The position numbers and the translations under genes were made by a program. This document shows, piece after piece, positions 13,815 to 21,835 of a DNA stretch of 23,596 nucleotides. Origin of the DNA: a virus; the IMG/VR virus record IMGVR_UViG_3300023174_000639, positions 1-23,596 of that record. One strand, written 5' to 3'. The number at the start of each line of letters is the position of its first letter. The first letter of the stretch is position 1. Below the pieces are notes generated by a model. That model saw nothing but the letters and a program-made list of their open reading frames with translations, was not told where the DNA came from and did not search any database.

Positions 13815-14821
13815 AGTTCGTTATAGATGTCCAACAGTAATTTTTTGTCATAAGTGTCGCTGTCTATGTTATTGATCTGATTCATCACGATAGTATCAAC
13901 TGATTCAAATGTGATGTCGATGGGATTAACAGCACTTTCTACTTCTACCTTTTCTGGAATCAGCATGAGTTCACGCAGTTTATACTGCGGCATAAACTGT
14001 TCTTTGATAAAGTTTGCTTCTTCAAAGGTGATGGGCAAGTCAATGGTCACCCGACAATGCATCTTTTCACGCAGTAACTTGTCCGGCGTGTCGATGATCT
14101 GACTCAGCTTGTAGGTTCTATATATAGGTTGACCCGGCCAAGAATAATATTCGGGCTTGCCACCCCAGTCCATAATCATCATGCCGCGATCGTCGTCACC
14201 TGCGTCCGCATAGTTGTGCGGAAAGGCATTGCCTATGTAAACCACATTGCCTTTTTGTTGTCGCTTGTGAAAGTGTCCAGTAAACACTAATTCTTGATTC
14301 TGAAAATGTCCAGTCTGCAACTGACCGTGATCAGGCATTTGCACCATGGCATTCATATAAAAATGCGGCAGTTCAAGATGTCCAAATATGTATTTGCTTT
14401 TCAGTTGTTTTACTGTGGTCCACTCGTCGCCTATCAACCAAGGCATGATAGTGACATCACCTTCTGTGTGTAATTCACGTATGGGCACGATGTTAGGAAA
14501 CAATCGCATGAACTCTACAGAGTTGATTTCACGTTTGTCTTTGTAGAACAGATCGTGATTGCCTAGAATGAAATAGACTTTTTCAAAACTCTGACTGAGT
14601 TTTTCTAGGTTTGATACCGTATAATTCATAGTACTCACATCAGTGGTACTGCGATTATGATGCCAGTCGCCTAGGAATATGGCTGTTTCACAGCCTTGTG
14701 CTCGAGCTGTGTCACAGAACCAAGTGACGAAATCTTCGCAGTCTTGGTTATGTGTACGACTTCCGGATTTTAATCCAAAGTGTATGTCAGTGAAGCATGC
14801 AACTTTCTTAAAAAGATTCAT
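13811..14821 (-). CDS. 47: Recombination endonuclease subunit gp47 (Mre11-like nuclease)
   Basis: 336 aa, near T4 gp47 (339 aa). Calcineurin-like phosphoesterase motifs in order: D12-I-H14, G51-D-W-H54 with HNRS, G87-N-H89-D90, and FTGHFHKR near 178-185. These hold the two catalytic metal ions. It partners gp46 in end resection. The ATG at 14821 has no ribosome site upstream; the sequence before it is instead a near-perfect sigma70-type promoter whose start site falls on or next to the ATG, so the message may be leaderless. Translation can also come from read-through of the gp55 transcript, 37 nt upstream. Confidence 0.95.
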   Translation of the reverse strand: MNLFKKVACFTDIHFGLKSGSRTHNQDCEDFVTWFCDTARAQGCETAIFLGDWHHNRSTTDVSTMNYTVSNLEKLSQSFEKVYFILGNHDLFYKDKREINSVEFMRLFPNIVPIRELHTEGDVTIMPWLIGDEWTTVKQLKSKYIFGHLELPHFYMNAMVQMPDHGQLQTGHFQNQELVFTGHFHKRQQKGNVVYIGNAFPHNYADAGDDDRGMMIMDWGGKPEYYSWPGQPIYRTYKLSQIIDTPDKLLREKMHCRVTIDLPITFEEANFIKEQFMPQYKLRELMLIPEKVEVESAVNPIDITFESVDTIVMNQINNIDSDTYDKKLLLDIYNEL

Positions 14822-14827
14822 AGATTA

Positions 14828-14856
14828 ATTATAACAGAATATAAATGTAAAGTCAA
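14828..14856 (-). promoter_or_regulatory. Sigma70-type promoter before gp47
   Basis: Minus strand: -35 TTGACT at 14851-14856 (5 of 6 match), 17-bp spacer, -10 TATAAT at 14828-14833 (6 of 6). Six bases after the -10 element comes the A of the gp47 ATG at 14821. The -35 box lies just after the gp55 stop codon (14859-14861). This is a host-polymerase promoter of early or middle type. Confidence 0.8.
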
Positions 14857-14858
14857 AC

Positions 14859-15701
14859 TCAATCTAAACTATCTGTAATAGTGACTGGTCCGGGAGAGTT
14901 CTTACTACCATTGGCGCTGTTTTGACGTGTCCATGAAGGATTCATCCCATTCATCTCAAGAATATCGTCTCGAATGTTTTGATTGCGTTTTTCAAGATTG
15001 ATAATTCTAACGAATGAATTAGTTACGGCAGCAGTATAGTAGGCAAACGGATTATCACTTTTTGATTCATCAAATTGCAGTCCTATTTGAGTCAGTTGAA
15101 GAATAGCCTGCCCTTTCATTTCATCATTGTATGTGTATCCACGGACGTTGCCTCTAGTAGCATATCTTTCACAGAGCTTGATAAACATGCGAGCTAGGTC
15201 GTTGGTCATTTGTCCGTGATCCTTGGAAAACTCTCCGCGATCTAGATCTCCCTTCCAATGACTTTTTCCCACGCAGACCAAGTTACCATTATCATCATAT
15301 TTCCAATGCTGAAATGGTGGAAAGTTTACTTTGTCGTGACTGTCAGCAGTATTCTTTAGAGTCTTCTTACGACCCGGTGCTAATGGTATGTGTGTAAAGG
15401 TCATCACACGAAATACTAGATCCTGTTTCTGTACTTTGCGATAGTCTACTTCAAATTCTTTAGCAGGCATTTTTTTACCAGCTGCGGCCACAGCAGCTTC
15501 GTGTGCAGCCTTAGCCATTTTAGATGCTCTGTTTCTTTTGGCTTCTGCAATGGTGCGTATATTCAGCTTATCCAAGTTAGTAACGATAAGATCGTATTCT
15601 CCGTATGCAGGATCGGTGAAACTACTGTAGGTATTTTTGCTTAGGTGTATTTCTCTTAATAAATCTTTGTTGGTTAGATACTTAATTTTAGGCACAATCA
15701 T
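14859..15701 (-). CDS. 55: Late-transcription sigma factor gp55
   Basis: 280 aa, longer than T4 gp55 (185 aa). The C-terminal half has the gp55 signature: LARMFIKLCERYATRGNVRG, YNDEMKGQAILQLTQIGLQF, then NPFAYYTAAVTNSFVRIINL. These are the parts resembling sigma region 2, which binds the core polymerase and the TATAAATA box. In T4 gp55 works with gp33 and the sliding clamp gp45 to transcribe late genes. The extra N-terminal length (about 1-130) holds an Ala/Lys-rich helix and a segment with GRKKTLKNTADSHDKVNFPP, not part of T4 gp55 as I know it. GGAG lies 11 nt before the ATG. The gene order gp55-gp47-gp46 is usual in marine T4-like phages. Confidence 0.9.
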   Translation of the reverse strand: MIVPKIKYLTNKDLLREIHLSKNTYSSFTDPAYGEYDLIVTNLDKLNIRTIAEAKRNRASKMAKAAHEAAVAAAGKKMPAKEFEVDYRKVQKQDLVFRVMTFTHIPLAPGRKKTLKNTADSHDKVNFPPFQHWKYDDNGNLVCVGKSHWKGDLDRGEFSKDHGQMTNDLARMFIKLCERYATRGNVRGYTYNDEMKGQAILQLTQIGLQFDESKSDNPFAYYTAAVTNSFVRIINLEKRNQNIRDDILEMNGMNPSWTRQNSANGSKNSPGPVTITDSLD

Positions 15702-15728
15702 CAGTTAGAATTCTCCGTTATATGTTAT

Positions 15729-15737
15729 ATAATAGCA
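15729..15737 (-). promoter_or_regulatory. Possible extended -10 promoter for gp55
   Basis: Minus strand TGC-TATTAT, an extended -10 element (TGn plus 5 of 6 in the -10 hexamer), placed for a start near 15722 and a leader of about 20 nt containing GGAG. No good -35 box at the right distance. Confidence 0.4.
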
Positions 15738-15749
15738 CATTTTTATCAT

Positions 15750-15757
15750 AATAAATA
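15750..15757 (+). promoter_or_regulatory. Late promoter box (AATAAATA) for the baseplate operon
   Basis: AATAAATA on the plus strand, 28 nt before the ATG of gp48, with AAGGAAA at 15769-15775 as ribosome site. It shares the 84-bp divergent gap with the gp55 promoter region. Confidence 0.6.
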
Positions 15758-15785
15758 GTCTATATGACAAGGAAATCTGCTCAAA

Positions 15786-17051
15786 ATGGCACGTAAGTCT
15801 TATCCAGAAACCGCAGCAGAAGAAGCTGCTAGAATAAATGCTGCCAGCGGTGACCCCACTGGTATTTCTGCTGAACAAGTTGCAAACAATCGAGCACTTA
15901 ATGAAAGATTGACAGCAGCTTTTGGATTCGGTGCATCCTCTAAACCATCTTCAGGTCCAGGCAGTAATCCGGTGTCACCTTTTTCACAGTTGACAGCAGC
16001 TATTTCAGACGGATTTAGCCAAGCTACCAACGAAGGGCAAGCTGCTCTACAAAGTGCTTCGTCCGAGATTTCAAAACTCAAATTAGATGAAAAAGTTTCC
16101 GACTTGGCTGCTGGTGCAAAATCAGGCCTAAGCCAACTAGCCGGAGATGCAAAAAACTTTGGGGCTAGTGCCATGGGAGGCAACCTTACTGTGAACAGTG
16201 CAGTGGGCGGCGCTGTGGATAAATTGAGATCGGTGGCAGGATCAACCAGTAACATAGCAGCAGATATCTCCGGAACAATTAACAAACTCACTGGCGGCAA
16301 CCTTGCAGGCGGATTGCTAAAAGCTGCTGGTAGCATCAGCGGAGCAGCAGGTATGCTCAACAATATACTTAGTCTCAAGCGAGGAATCAACATCCCAAAG
16401 GGAGCGCAGGTTTTCATGCCACAGGGACAAGCTATACAGTTAAGTGCCGGCGCGAAAGATGACTGGCGTGTGCGTATAAACTGTGAATGGAATATTTTTA
16501 ACAGTCCGTTGTTTCAGCAACTTCAAGACACTGGTGGAGTAGTTTGGCCATATATGCCTAACATCACAGTCAGCACTAAGGCAGAATATAACACCATACC
16601 TGTTACACATGCCAACTACTCTCAATATAGTTACAAGAACAGCGTGGTGGATGATATTTCGATCAGCGGAGAGTTTAGTTGCGAAACTAAAGCAGATGCT
16701 GCATACTGGATTGCCGCTACAACATTTTTCAAGACAGCGACTAAAATGTTTTTTGGTCAAGGTGACCTTGCTGGTAATCCTCCTATAATCTGTAATCTTA
16801 CAGGATACGGCAGTCATGTGTTTGACAAAGTACCTGTGATTATAAAATCGTTCTCGGTAGATTTCAAAGATGATGTTAATTACATACAGTGCGATCCGTT
16901 CAACAATCAAAAATACACATGGGTGCCAATCCTAAGTACTATCACAGTGGTAGTAGCACCTGTGTATAGTAGACAAGGCTTGAGAAAATTCAGCCTACAA
17001 GATTATGCCAAAGGCAAAATGTCTGGCGACAAGCAAGTAGGATATATCTAA
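15786..17051 (+). CDS. 48: Baseplate tail tube cap gp48
   Basis: 421 aa against 364 in T4. Residues 1 to about 195 are Ala/Ser/Gly-rich and weakly conserved-looking. The second half is the gp48 domain, with INIPKGAQVFMPQGQAIQLS, then DDWRVRINCEWNIFNSPLF, VWPYMPNITVSTKAEYNTIP, and the tube-like domain SQYSYKNSVVDDISISGEF followed by VIIKSFSVDFKDDVNYIQC. gp48 sits on the baseplate hub and starts tail tube polymerisation. It is the first gene of the plus-strand baseplate operon, and its stop overlaps the gp53 start as TAATG. Confidence 0.85.
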   Translation: MARKSYPETAAEEAARINAASGDPTGISAEQVANNRALNERLTAAFGFGASSKPSSGPGSNPVSPFSQLTAAISDGFSQATNEGQAALQSASSEISKLKLDEKVSDLAAGAKSGLSQLAGDAKNFGASAMGGNLTVNSAVGGAVDKLRSVAGSTSNIAADISGTINKLTGGNLAGGLLKAAGSISGAAGMLNNILSLKRGINIPKGAQVFMPQGQAIQLSAGAKDDWRVRINCEWNIFNSPLFQQLQDTGGVVWPYMPNITVSTKAEYNTIPVTHANYSQYSYKNSVVDDISISGEFSCETKADAAYWIAATTFFKTATKMFFGQGDLAGNPPIICNLTGYGSHVFDKVPVIIKSFSVDFKDDVNYIQCDPFNNQKYTWVPILSTITVVVAPVYSRQGLRKFSLQDYAKGKMSGDKQVGYI

Positions 17052-17350
17052 TGGCCAACTATACTAAAACCAGTCCTTGGGCAGATACCAATCAAAACAA
17101 GTTCTATCTAGACCTACTAGAGATTAGACCGGTGCCGTCTGAGCCAGATGATTTTAGATATGTGATAGAAAACCAATATAGACACAGGCCAGATTTGTTG
17201 GCCTACGATGTGTATGGTAGTGCAAAATTATGGTGGGTGTTTGTCCAACGCAACATGAGTATTATAAAAGATCCTATCTATGACTTTGAACCAGGTGTCG
17301 TTATCTATCTTCCTAAAAAAAGCAATCTAGAAAAGTTCTTAGGAGTCTAA
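17051..17350 (+). CDS. 53: Baseplate wedge subunit gp53 (short form)
   Basis: 99 aa, about half of T4 gp53 (196 aa). YTKTSPWADTNQNKFYLDLL, YRHRPDLLAYDVYGSAKLWW, and FVQRNMSIIKDPIYDFEPGV then VIYLPKK match the conserved gp53 core, which ends with a LysM-like (PGxxIxxP) segment. gp53 binds wedges together through gp6. The order gp48-gp53-hub-gp5-gp25-gp6 supports the call. The short length is a feature of the gene itself, not a break: both ends are cleanly coupled, TAATG before and TAA-ATG after. Confidence 0.85.
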   Translation: MANYTKTSPWADTNQNKFYLDLLEIRPVPSEPDDFRYVIENQYRHRPDLLAYDVYGSAKLWWVFVQRNMSIIKDPIYDFEPGVVIYLPKKSNLEKFLGV

Positions 17351-19771
17351 ATGGTAGCGAGATTTATTCCCGAAGGCAAAGAATTATTTTTTAAACCAGA
17401 CGGTAGCGTAGTCATTCCAGGGTTTACAAACTCTACTATTCCTGTAGGTCTAGCACAAATCATAACTAATTTAGATCCTACTAGACCGACTAATCCATTG
17501 AAAGGCGGAGCTTCTACACAACAAGAAAAAACAAACACCACAGCTGCCTCTGCTAACAAAAATCTTCCGTCTGTAGTGAAGAATCCAATGGAAGTGTTTG
17601 CCAGTTCAAATGTGTTATGGACATTTGCGTGTTTAAGTCCAGCACAATATAACAATCCCCCGTCATATCGTAACTCTCCGGGAGATTTGAAAAATATTGT
17701 TTTTTCATCTGCAGGCAGATTTGACGGAAATAGGGCCACAACATTTTACGGAAGTCCTGAGTTTTACATTAATAATTTTACAATGATTAATGTGATAGGA
17801 GCCAACGAATCCACCGGCAACAGTAACGCTGTAAAATTTTCGTTTGATATCATTGAACCTCACTCCATGGGTCTGTTGTTACAGAGCATGCAGTCGGCTG
17901 CGATTAAAGCAGGATATCTCAGTTACTTAGACAATGCTCCTTTTGTGTTGCGTATGGATATACAAGGATTCAATGAACTGGGACAGAATCTATCTACAAT
18001 TAAACCCAAGTTTTTTGTGTGTTCTTTAACATCGACAAAATTCACAGTCAGTGAAAGCGGCAGCGTTTATAAGGTTGAAGCTATACCCTACAATCATCAA
18101 GGACTATCTAGTCTTATCAATACCACATACAGCGATGTAAAACTTTTTGCCAGCGGACAAGGCACAGTGTTTGATTTATTGTCAAGTGGCGAAGGCAGTC
18201 TCATGGCTTATTTGAACAAGAATGAAGACAAATTAAAAGCTGAAGGACTTATCGAAGAAAAAGATGAATACGTGATTCAATTTCCTATCCTAAGCAGTGA
18301 CTGGGTTTCATCAGCAGGTGATACAGAGAAAATTAAAAAAGCCACACTTGATCCTAGAGCAGATAGTAGTGATCCCAAGAAAGCAGTGTCAGCAGCTGTA
18401 CCAAAAACTGATCCTCAACAATTAGACAAAAATTCAATTGCATCTTCGAGTCTAGGGCTCGATCAAAGCTCGGGAGGCAGACCGTTATTTAAACGTGCCG
18501 GCGATCAGTATGACGAAAAGACAGGGGTGTTGAAACGAGACGGCATGACCATAGATCCTAAAAATCGTGCTTTTCAGTTTGGTCAAAGTCAATCATTGAC
18601 TGCCATTATAAACCAAGTAATTTTAAGTTCTGAATATGCCACAAATGCCCTCGATCCTAATAATCTTGTGAATGGATTTATTAAATGGTTTAAATTGGAT
18701 GTACAAATAGAACTTTTAAAATTAGATGTCAGCACAGGAGACTATGCTAAGAAAATCACTTATCGAGTAGTGCCTTATCTTGTGCATCAAAGTATATTCA
18801 CAAACGCTACATCGGCTCCGGTCGGATATACCGAGTTGACCAAAGACATAGTAAAAGAATATCAATATATCTACACAGGTCAGAACGTTGATATTCTCAG
18901 TTTCAACATTGAGATCAATAATTTATTTTATTCCGGTATCGCTCCTAAGCCAGCAGACCAAGGAGCTAACACTGCCAATCAAAATCAAAAACCCAGTGAG
19001 AAATTAAATCCATCAACTAAAACCGGCAAAGGTCAAGCACCCGAAGTACAGTCAGCACAGACCGGGCGCAGTAGAAAAAAACGTGATCCTGACTTATTAA
19101 AAGGATACAAAGGTGGATCGGAAAACAAAAGCGTGGAGCAAAACGTAGCTGAAAATTTTCAAAAGGCCTTTATCAGCGGCAGCAGTGCAGACATGGTAGT
19201 TGTAACTATGGAAATACTTGGAGATCCTTATTGGTTAGTCGATTCCGGTATAGGCAACCATTTTTCAGCAGCACCGGCGCCTACATCACAGATCTTAGAT
19301 GATGGCACAATGAATTACGAAGCCGGCAATGTTTTTATCTATATCACATTTAGAACACCAGCAGATGTCAACACATTAACTGGTCTGTATGATTTTTCAA
19401 TTGCTGGCAAGGAAAGTCCGTTTGGTGGTATATACAGAGTAAACAAGTGCGAAAACACATTCAGCGACGGTAATTGGAAACAAAAATTAACATGTCTTAG
19501 AATGCCAGGACCACAAGGTCCTGAAGTCAACAAAACTGTTACCGGAGATAAACCGTCTGTGATAGACAAAGCGTCAACTCCTGCAATTGAGATAGGACCA
19601 GTACAACCACCTAGCACATCACCTATTGATCAAAGCAGTCCCAACACTGCTAATATTAACACAGGTAACAATGTCGGTGCCGCTACTAACAGCACGAAAG
19701 TAACAACAACATCTAATCAAACACGCAGAGTGGTAGGATTTAGATACTACAGAGATCTAGGACAAAATTAA
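17351..19771 (+). CDS. Large baseplate hub protein, probably gp27-like
   Basis: 806 aa, twice T4 gp27 (391 aa). Recognisable hub-like segments: FDIIEPHSMGLLLQSMQSAA and VLRMDIQGFNELGQ (about 165-210), VYKVEAIPYNHQGLSSLINT (about 237-256), TYRVVPYLVHQSIFTNATSA (about 475-494), VDILSFNIEINNLFYSGIAP (about 515-534), VTMEILGDPYWLVDSGIGNH (about 618-637) and FGGIYRVNKCENTFSDGNWK (about 690-709). Polar, Gln/Ser/Thr-rich linkers occur at about 535-600 and 725-790. Its place between gp53 and gp5, and the mix of tube-like domains, suggest it joins the gp5 spike to the tube as gp27 does. This rests on context and pattern, not a clear match. Coupled by TAATG to gp5. Confidence 0.65.
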   Translation: MVARFIPEGKELFFKPDGSVVIPGFTNSTIPVGLAQIITNLDPTRPTNPLKGGASTQQEKTNTTAASANKNLPSVVKNPMEVFASSNVLWTFACLSPAQYNNPPSYRNSPGDLKNIVFSSAGRFDGNRATTFYGSPEFYINNFTMINVIGANESTGNSNAVKFSFDIIEPHSMGLLLQSMQSAAIKAGYLSYLDNAPFVLRMDIQGFNELGQNLSTIKPKFFVCSLTSTKFTVSESGSVYKVEAIPYNHQGLSSLINTTYSDVKLFASGQGTVFDLLSSGEGSLMAYLNKNEDKLKAEGLIEEKDEYVIQFPILSSDWVSSAGDTEKIKKATLDPRADSSDPKKAVSAAVPKTDPQQLDKNSIASSSLGLDQSSGGRPLFKRAGDQYDEKTGVLKRDGMTIDPKNRAFQFGQSQSLTAIINQVILSSEYATNALDPNNLVNGFIKWFKLDVQIELLKLDVSTGDYAKKITYRVVPYLVHQSIFTNATSAPVGYTELTKDIVKEYQYIYTGQNVDILSFNIEINNLFYSGIAPKPADQGANTANQNQKPSEKLNPSTKTGKGQAPEVQSAQTGRSRKKRDPDLLKGYKGGSENKSVEQNVAENFQKAFISGSSADMVVVTMEILGDPYWLVDSGIGNHFSAAPAPTSQILDDGTMNYEAGNVFIYITFRTPADVNTLTGLYDFSIAGKESPFGGIYRVNKCENTFSDGNWKQKLTCLRMPGPQGPEVNKTVTGDKPSVIDKASTPAIEIGPVQPPSTSPIDQSSPNTANINTGNNVGAATNSTKVTTTSNQTRRVVGFRYYRDLGQN

Positions 19772-21366
19772 TGGCAGAATTATCAAGACCGTCAGTTGAC
19801 GACTCAGACAGAAGTGGCGGACTAACCACTGGTATCTATATCGCCACAGTGATCAGCCATCTTGATCCGTCATTCATGGGATCAATAGAAGTTAATCTTT
19901 TGAAAGACCAAGCCAACACCGCAGGTGATGACAGTCAAACGTTTATCGTAAAATATGCTTCGCCATTTTTTGGATACACTCCTTTTGAGTTCATGGGAAA
20001 GAATGATGGTACTAAATCCACCATTGACGGATTCAGTGACACACAAAAATCATATGGTATGTGGTTCGTGCCGCCCGATGTTGGGGTCAATGTGTTAGTG
20101 CTGTTTGTCAACGGTGATCCAGCAGCTGGCTATTGGTTTGCCTGCGTACCGGGTATAAACATAAATCACATGGTGCCAGCCATAGCTGGTAGCACAGTGA
20201 ACAGTCTAGACGCCGAAGATAAAAAAAGATATGGTAATACCAAACTACCCTTGCCTGTGGCTGAAATGAACAAACGCATCAACGGCGAAACTCAAGAAAT
20301 TGATCCAGAAAAATATCCCAGAGTGGTTCACCCCATAGCGGATAGATTTCTTGAACAAGGTCTATTAGAAGATGACGTTAGAGGATTCAATACAAGTTCG
20401 CCTAGACGAGAAGCTCCTAGTATGGTGTTTGGTATCAGTACTCCCGGTCCTCTTGACAGAAGAGAAAGTGCTAAAAAACAACAGATAGGAAAATCCGACA
20501 GCGTAGCCACAGTACCAGTGAGTAGACTAGGTGGCACACAGTTGGTCATGGATGACGGCAATGACAGATACCATAGAGAAAAATCTGCTGCTGAAGGTCC
20601 GGTAAAATACGTAGATTTATTAGATCCTGCTAATCAGAAAAAAGGCAATACCGGAAGTGCTACTATTCCTGCCAGCGAATACTTTAGAGTAAGAACTAGG
20701 ACCGGGCACCAGATATTGATGCACAATTCAGAAGACTTGATCTACATAGCCAATGCTCGAGGCACTGCATGGATAGAATTGACCAGCAATGGAAAAATAG
20801 ATATCTACTCCGACGACAGCATCAGTATCCACACAGGCAATGATTTAAACATTCGAGCTGATAGAGACATCAACTTTGAATGTGGTCGCAATATGAACTT
20901 CAGAACAGAAACTGGCAAATGGCATGCTGAGATTGCAACGGACATGGAATTTTTAATCAACAATGATTCCAAGCTCACTGTGGGAAACAACCTTGATATT
21001 TTAGTTGGGTCCAAAGCAAAGATTTCTGCCAATAACGATCTGGATATTGCTACAGACACTGAACTTAAAATTTCAGCTACTGGCGATCTCAGCGTCGGTT
21101 CTGGTTCAGAAGTTAAGATCAACGGAACCAAGATCAATCTCAACGGCCCTAATAATGCCGAAACTGCGGTAGCAGCAGACTTTGTGAAACCCTATGATCT
21201 CAGAGATAATATCGCCACTAGCACAGCAGCAGGCTGGGACAAGCGGTATCAAGCAGGTATAGTGAAAAGCTTCATGAAGAGAATACCTATGCATGAGCCG
21301 TGGGCCTTACATGAACACCGAGCACCAGATTTATTGACTCCGGATAACACGGACAGGGATACTTAA
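19771..21366 (+). CDS. 5: Baseplate central spike gp5, no lysozyme domain seen
   Basis: 531 aa. An OB-fold part (about 18-150: TGIYIATVISHLDPSFMGSI, then YGMWFVPPDVGVNVLVLF) is followed by a linker (about 150-300, with SSPRREAPSMVFGISTPGP). From about 310 to 460 runs a beta-prism with short repeats (DLNIRADRDINFECG, DLDIATDTELKISATGDLSV). The last 70 residues end with FMKRIPMHEPWALHEH. This is the order of T4 gp5 and VgrG, but the T4 lysozyme domain that sits between OB fold and prism is not recognisable here. The trimeric spike pierces the outer membrane. The C-terminal HEPWALHEH is histidine-rich and could sit at or near the tip. Confidence 0.85.
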   Translation: MAELSRPSVDDSDRSGGLTTGIYIATVISHLDPSFMGSIEVNLLKDQANTAGDDSQTFIVKYASPFFGYTPFEFMGKNDGTKSTIDGFSDTQKSYGMWFVPPDVGVNVLVLFVNGDPAAGYWFACVPGININHMVPAIAGSTVNSLDAEDKKRYGNTKLPLPVAEMNKRINGETQEIDPEKYPRVVHPIADRFLEQGLLEDDVRGFNTSSPRREAPSMVFGISTPGPLDRRESAKKQQIGKSDSVATVPVSRLGGTQLVMDDGNDRYHREKSAAEGPVKYVDLLDPANQKKGNTGSATIPASEYFRVRTRTGHQILMHNSEDLIYIANARGTAWIELTSNGKIDIYSDDSISIHTGNDLNIRADRDINFECGRNMNFRTETGKWHAEIATDMEFLINNDSKLTVGNNLDILVGSKAKISANNDLDIATDTELKISATGDLSVGSGSEVKINGTKINLNGPNNAETAVAADFVKPYDLRDNIATSTAAGWDKRYQAGIVKSFMKRIPMHEPWALHEHRAPDLLTPDNTDRDT

Positions 21367-21368
21367 TT

Positions 21369-21806
21369 ATGGCCACAAGACTATACAATCAACAAACCGC
21401 AGCACAGCGTTCTGCTACTGTAACGCAGAATCAAGGTCAATTCACTTACAAAGGATTTAGTTCTAATGAAGCCAACAAGAACTTTAAACTCTATGATATC
21501 AATCTTGTCAAGCAGGATTTGATCAATCATTTTTATATTCGCAAAGGCGAAAAGTTAGAAAATCCAGAATTTGGCACAGTGATCTGGGACATGCTGTTTG
21601 AGCCATTCACTCCTGATGTCAAGGAAATCATAGCCAAGGATGTAGAAGCTATCATAAACTACGATCCTAGATTTACAGTAACTGAAATCAACATAGACAG
21701 CACAGATCAAGGCATGCGAATTCAAGCAGATTTGGTGTATATTCCTTTCAATATCAATGAACGTATGACCTTGAATTTTGATAAGACTAATTCTGTAATT
21801 AACTAA
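21369..21806 (+). CDS. 25: Baseplate wedge subunit gp25
   Basis: 145 aa, about the size of T4 gp25 (132 aa). It is of the GPW/gp25 family (the TssE fold of type VI secretion): DINLVKQDLINHFYIRKGEK, LENPEFGTVIWDMLFEPFTP, then IINYDPRFTVTEINID. The EFG and PxF/W elements are typical of the family. gp25 forms the wedge core with gp6 and gp53 and helps start the sheath. It begins 2 nt after the gp5 stop. Confidence 0.92.
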   Translation: MATRLYNQQTAAQRSATVTQNQGQFTYKGFSSNEANKNFKLYDINLVKQDLINHFYIRKGEKLENPEFGTVIWDMLFEPFTPDVKEIIAKDVEAIINYDPRFTVTEINIDSTDQGMRIQADLVYIPFNINERMTLNFDKTNSVIN

Positions 21807-21835
21807 GCATATTATTTTTAAGGGTAAATATTGGT

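Noticed and set aside
16440-16910. Minus-strand ORF of 156 aa
   Set aside because: Lies wholly inside the conserved half of gp48 on the other strand.
19771-21366. Lysozyme (tail lysozyme) activity for gp5
   Set aside because: No lysozyme-type catalytic motif seen in the linker region, so only the spike role is called.
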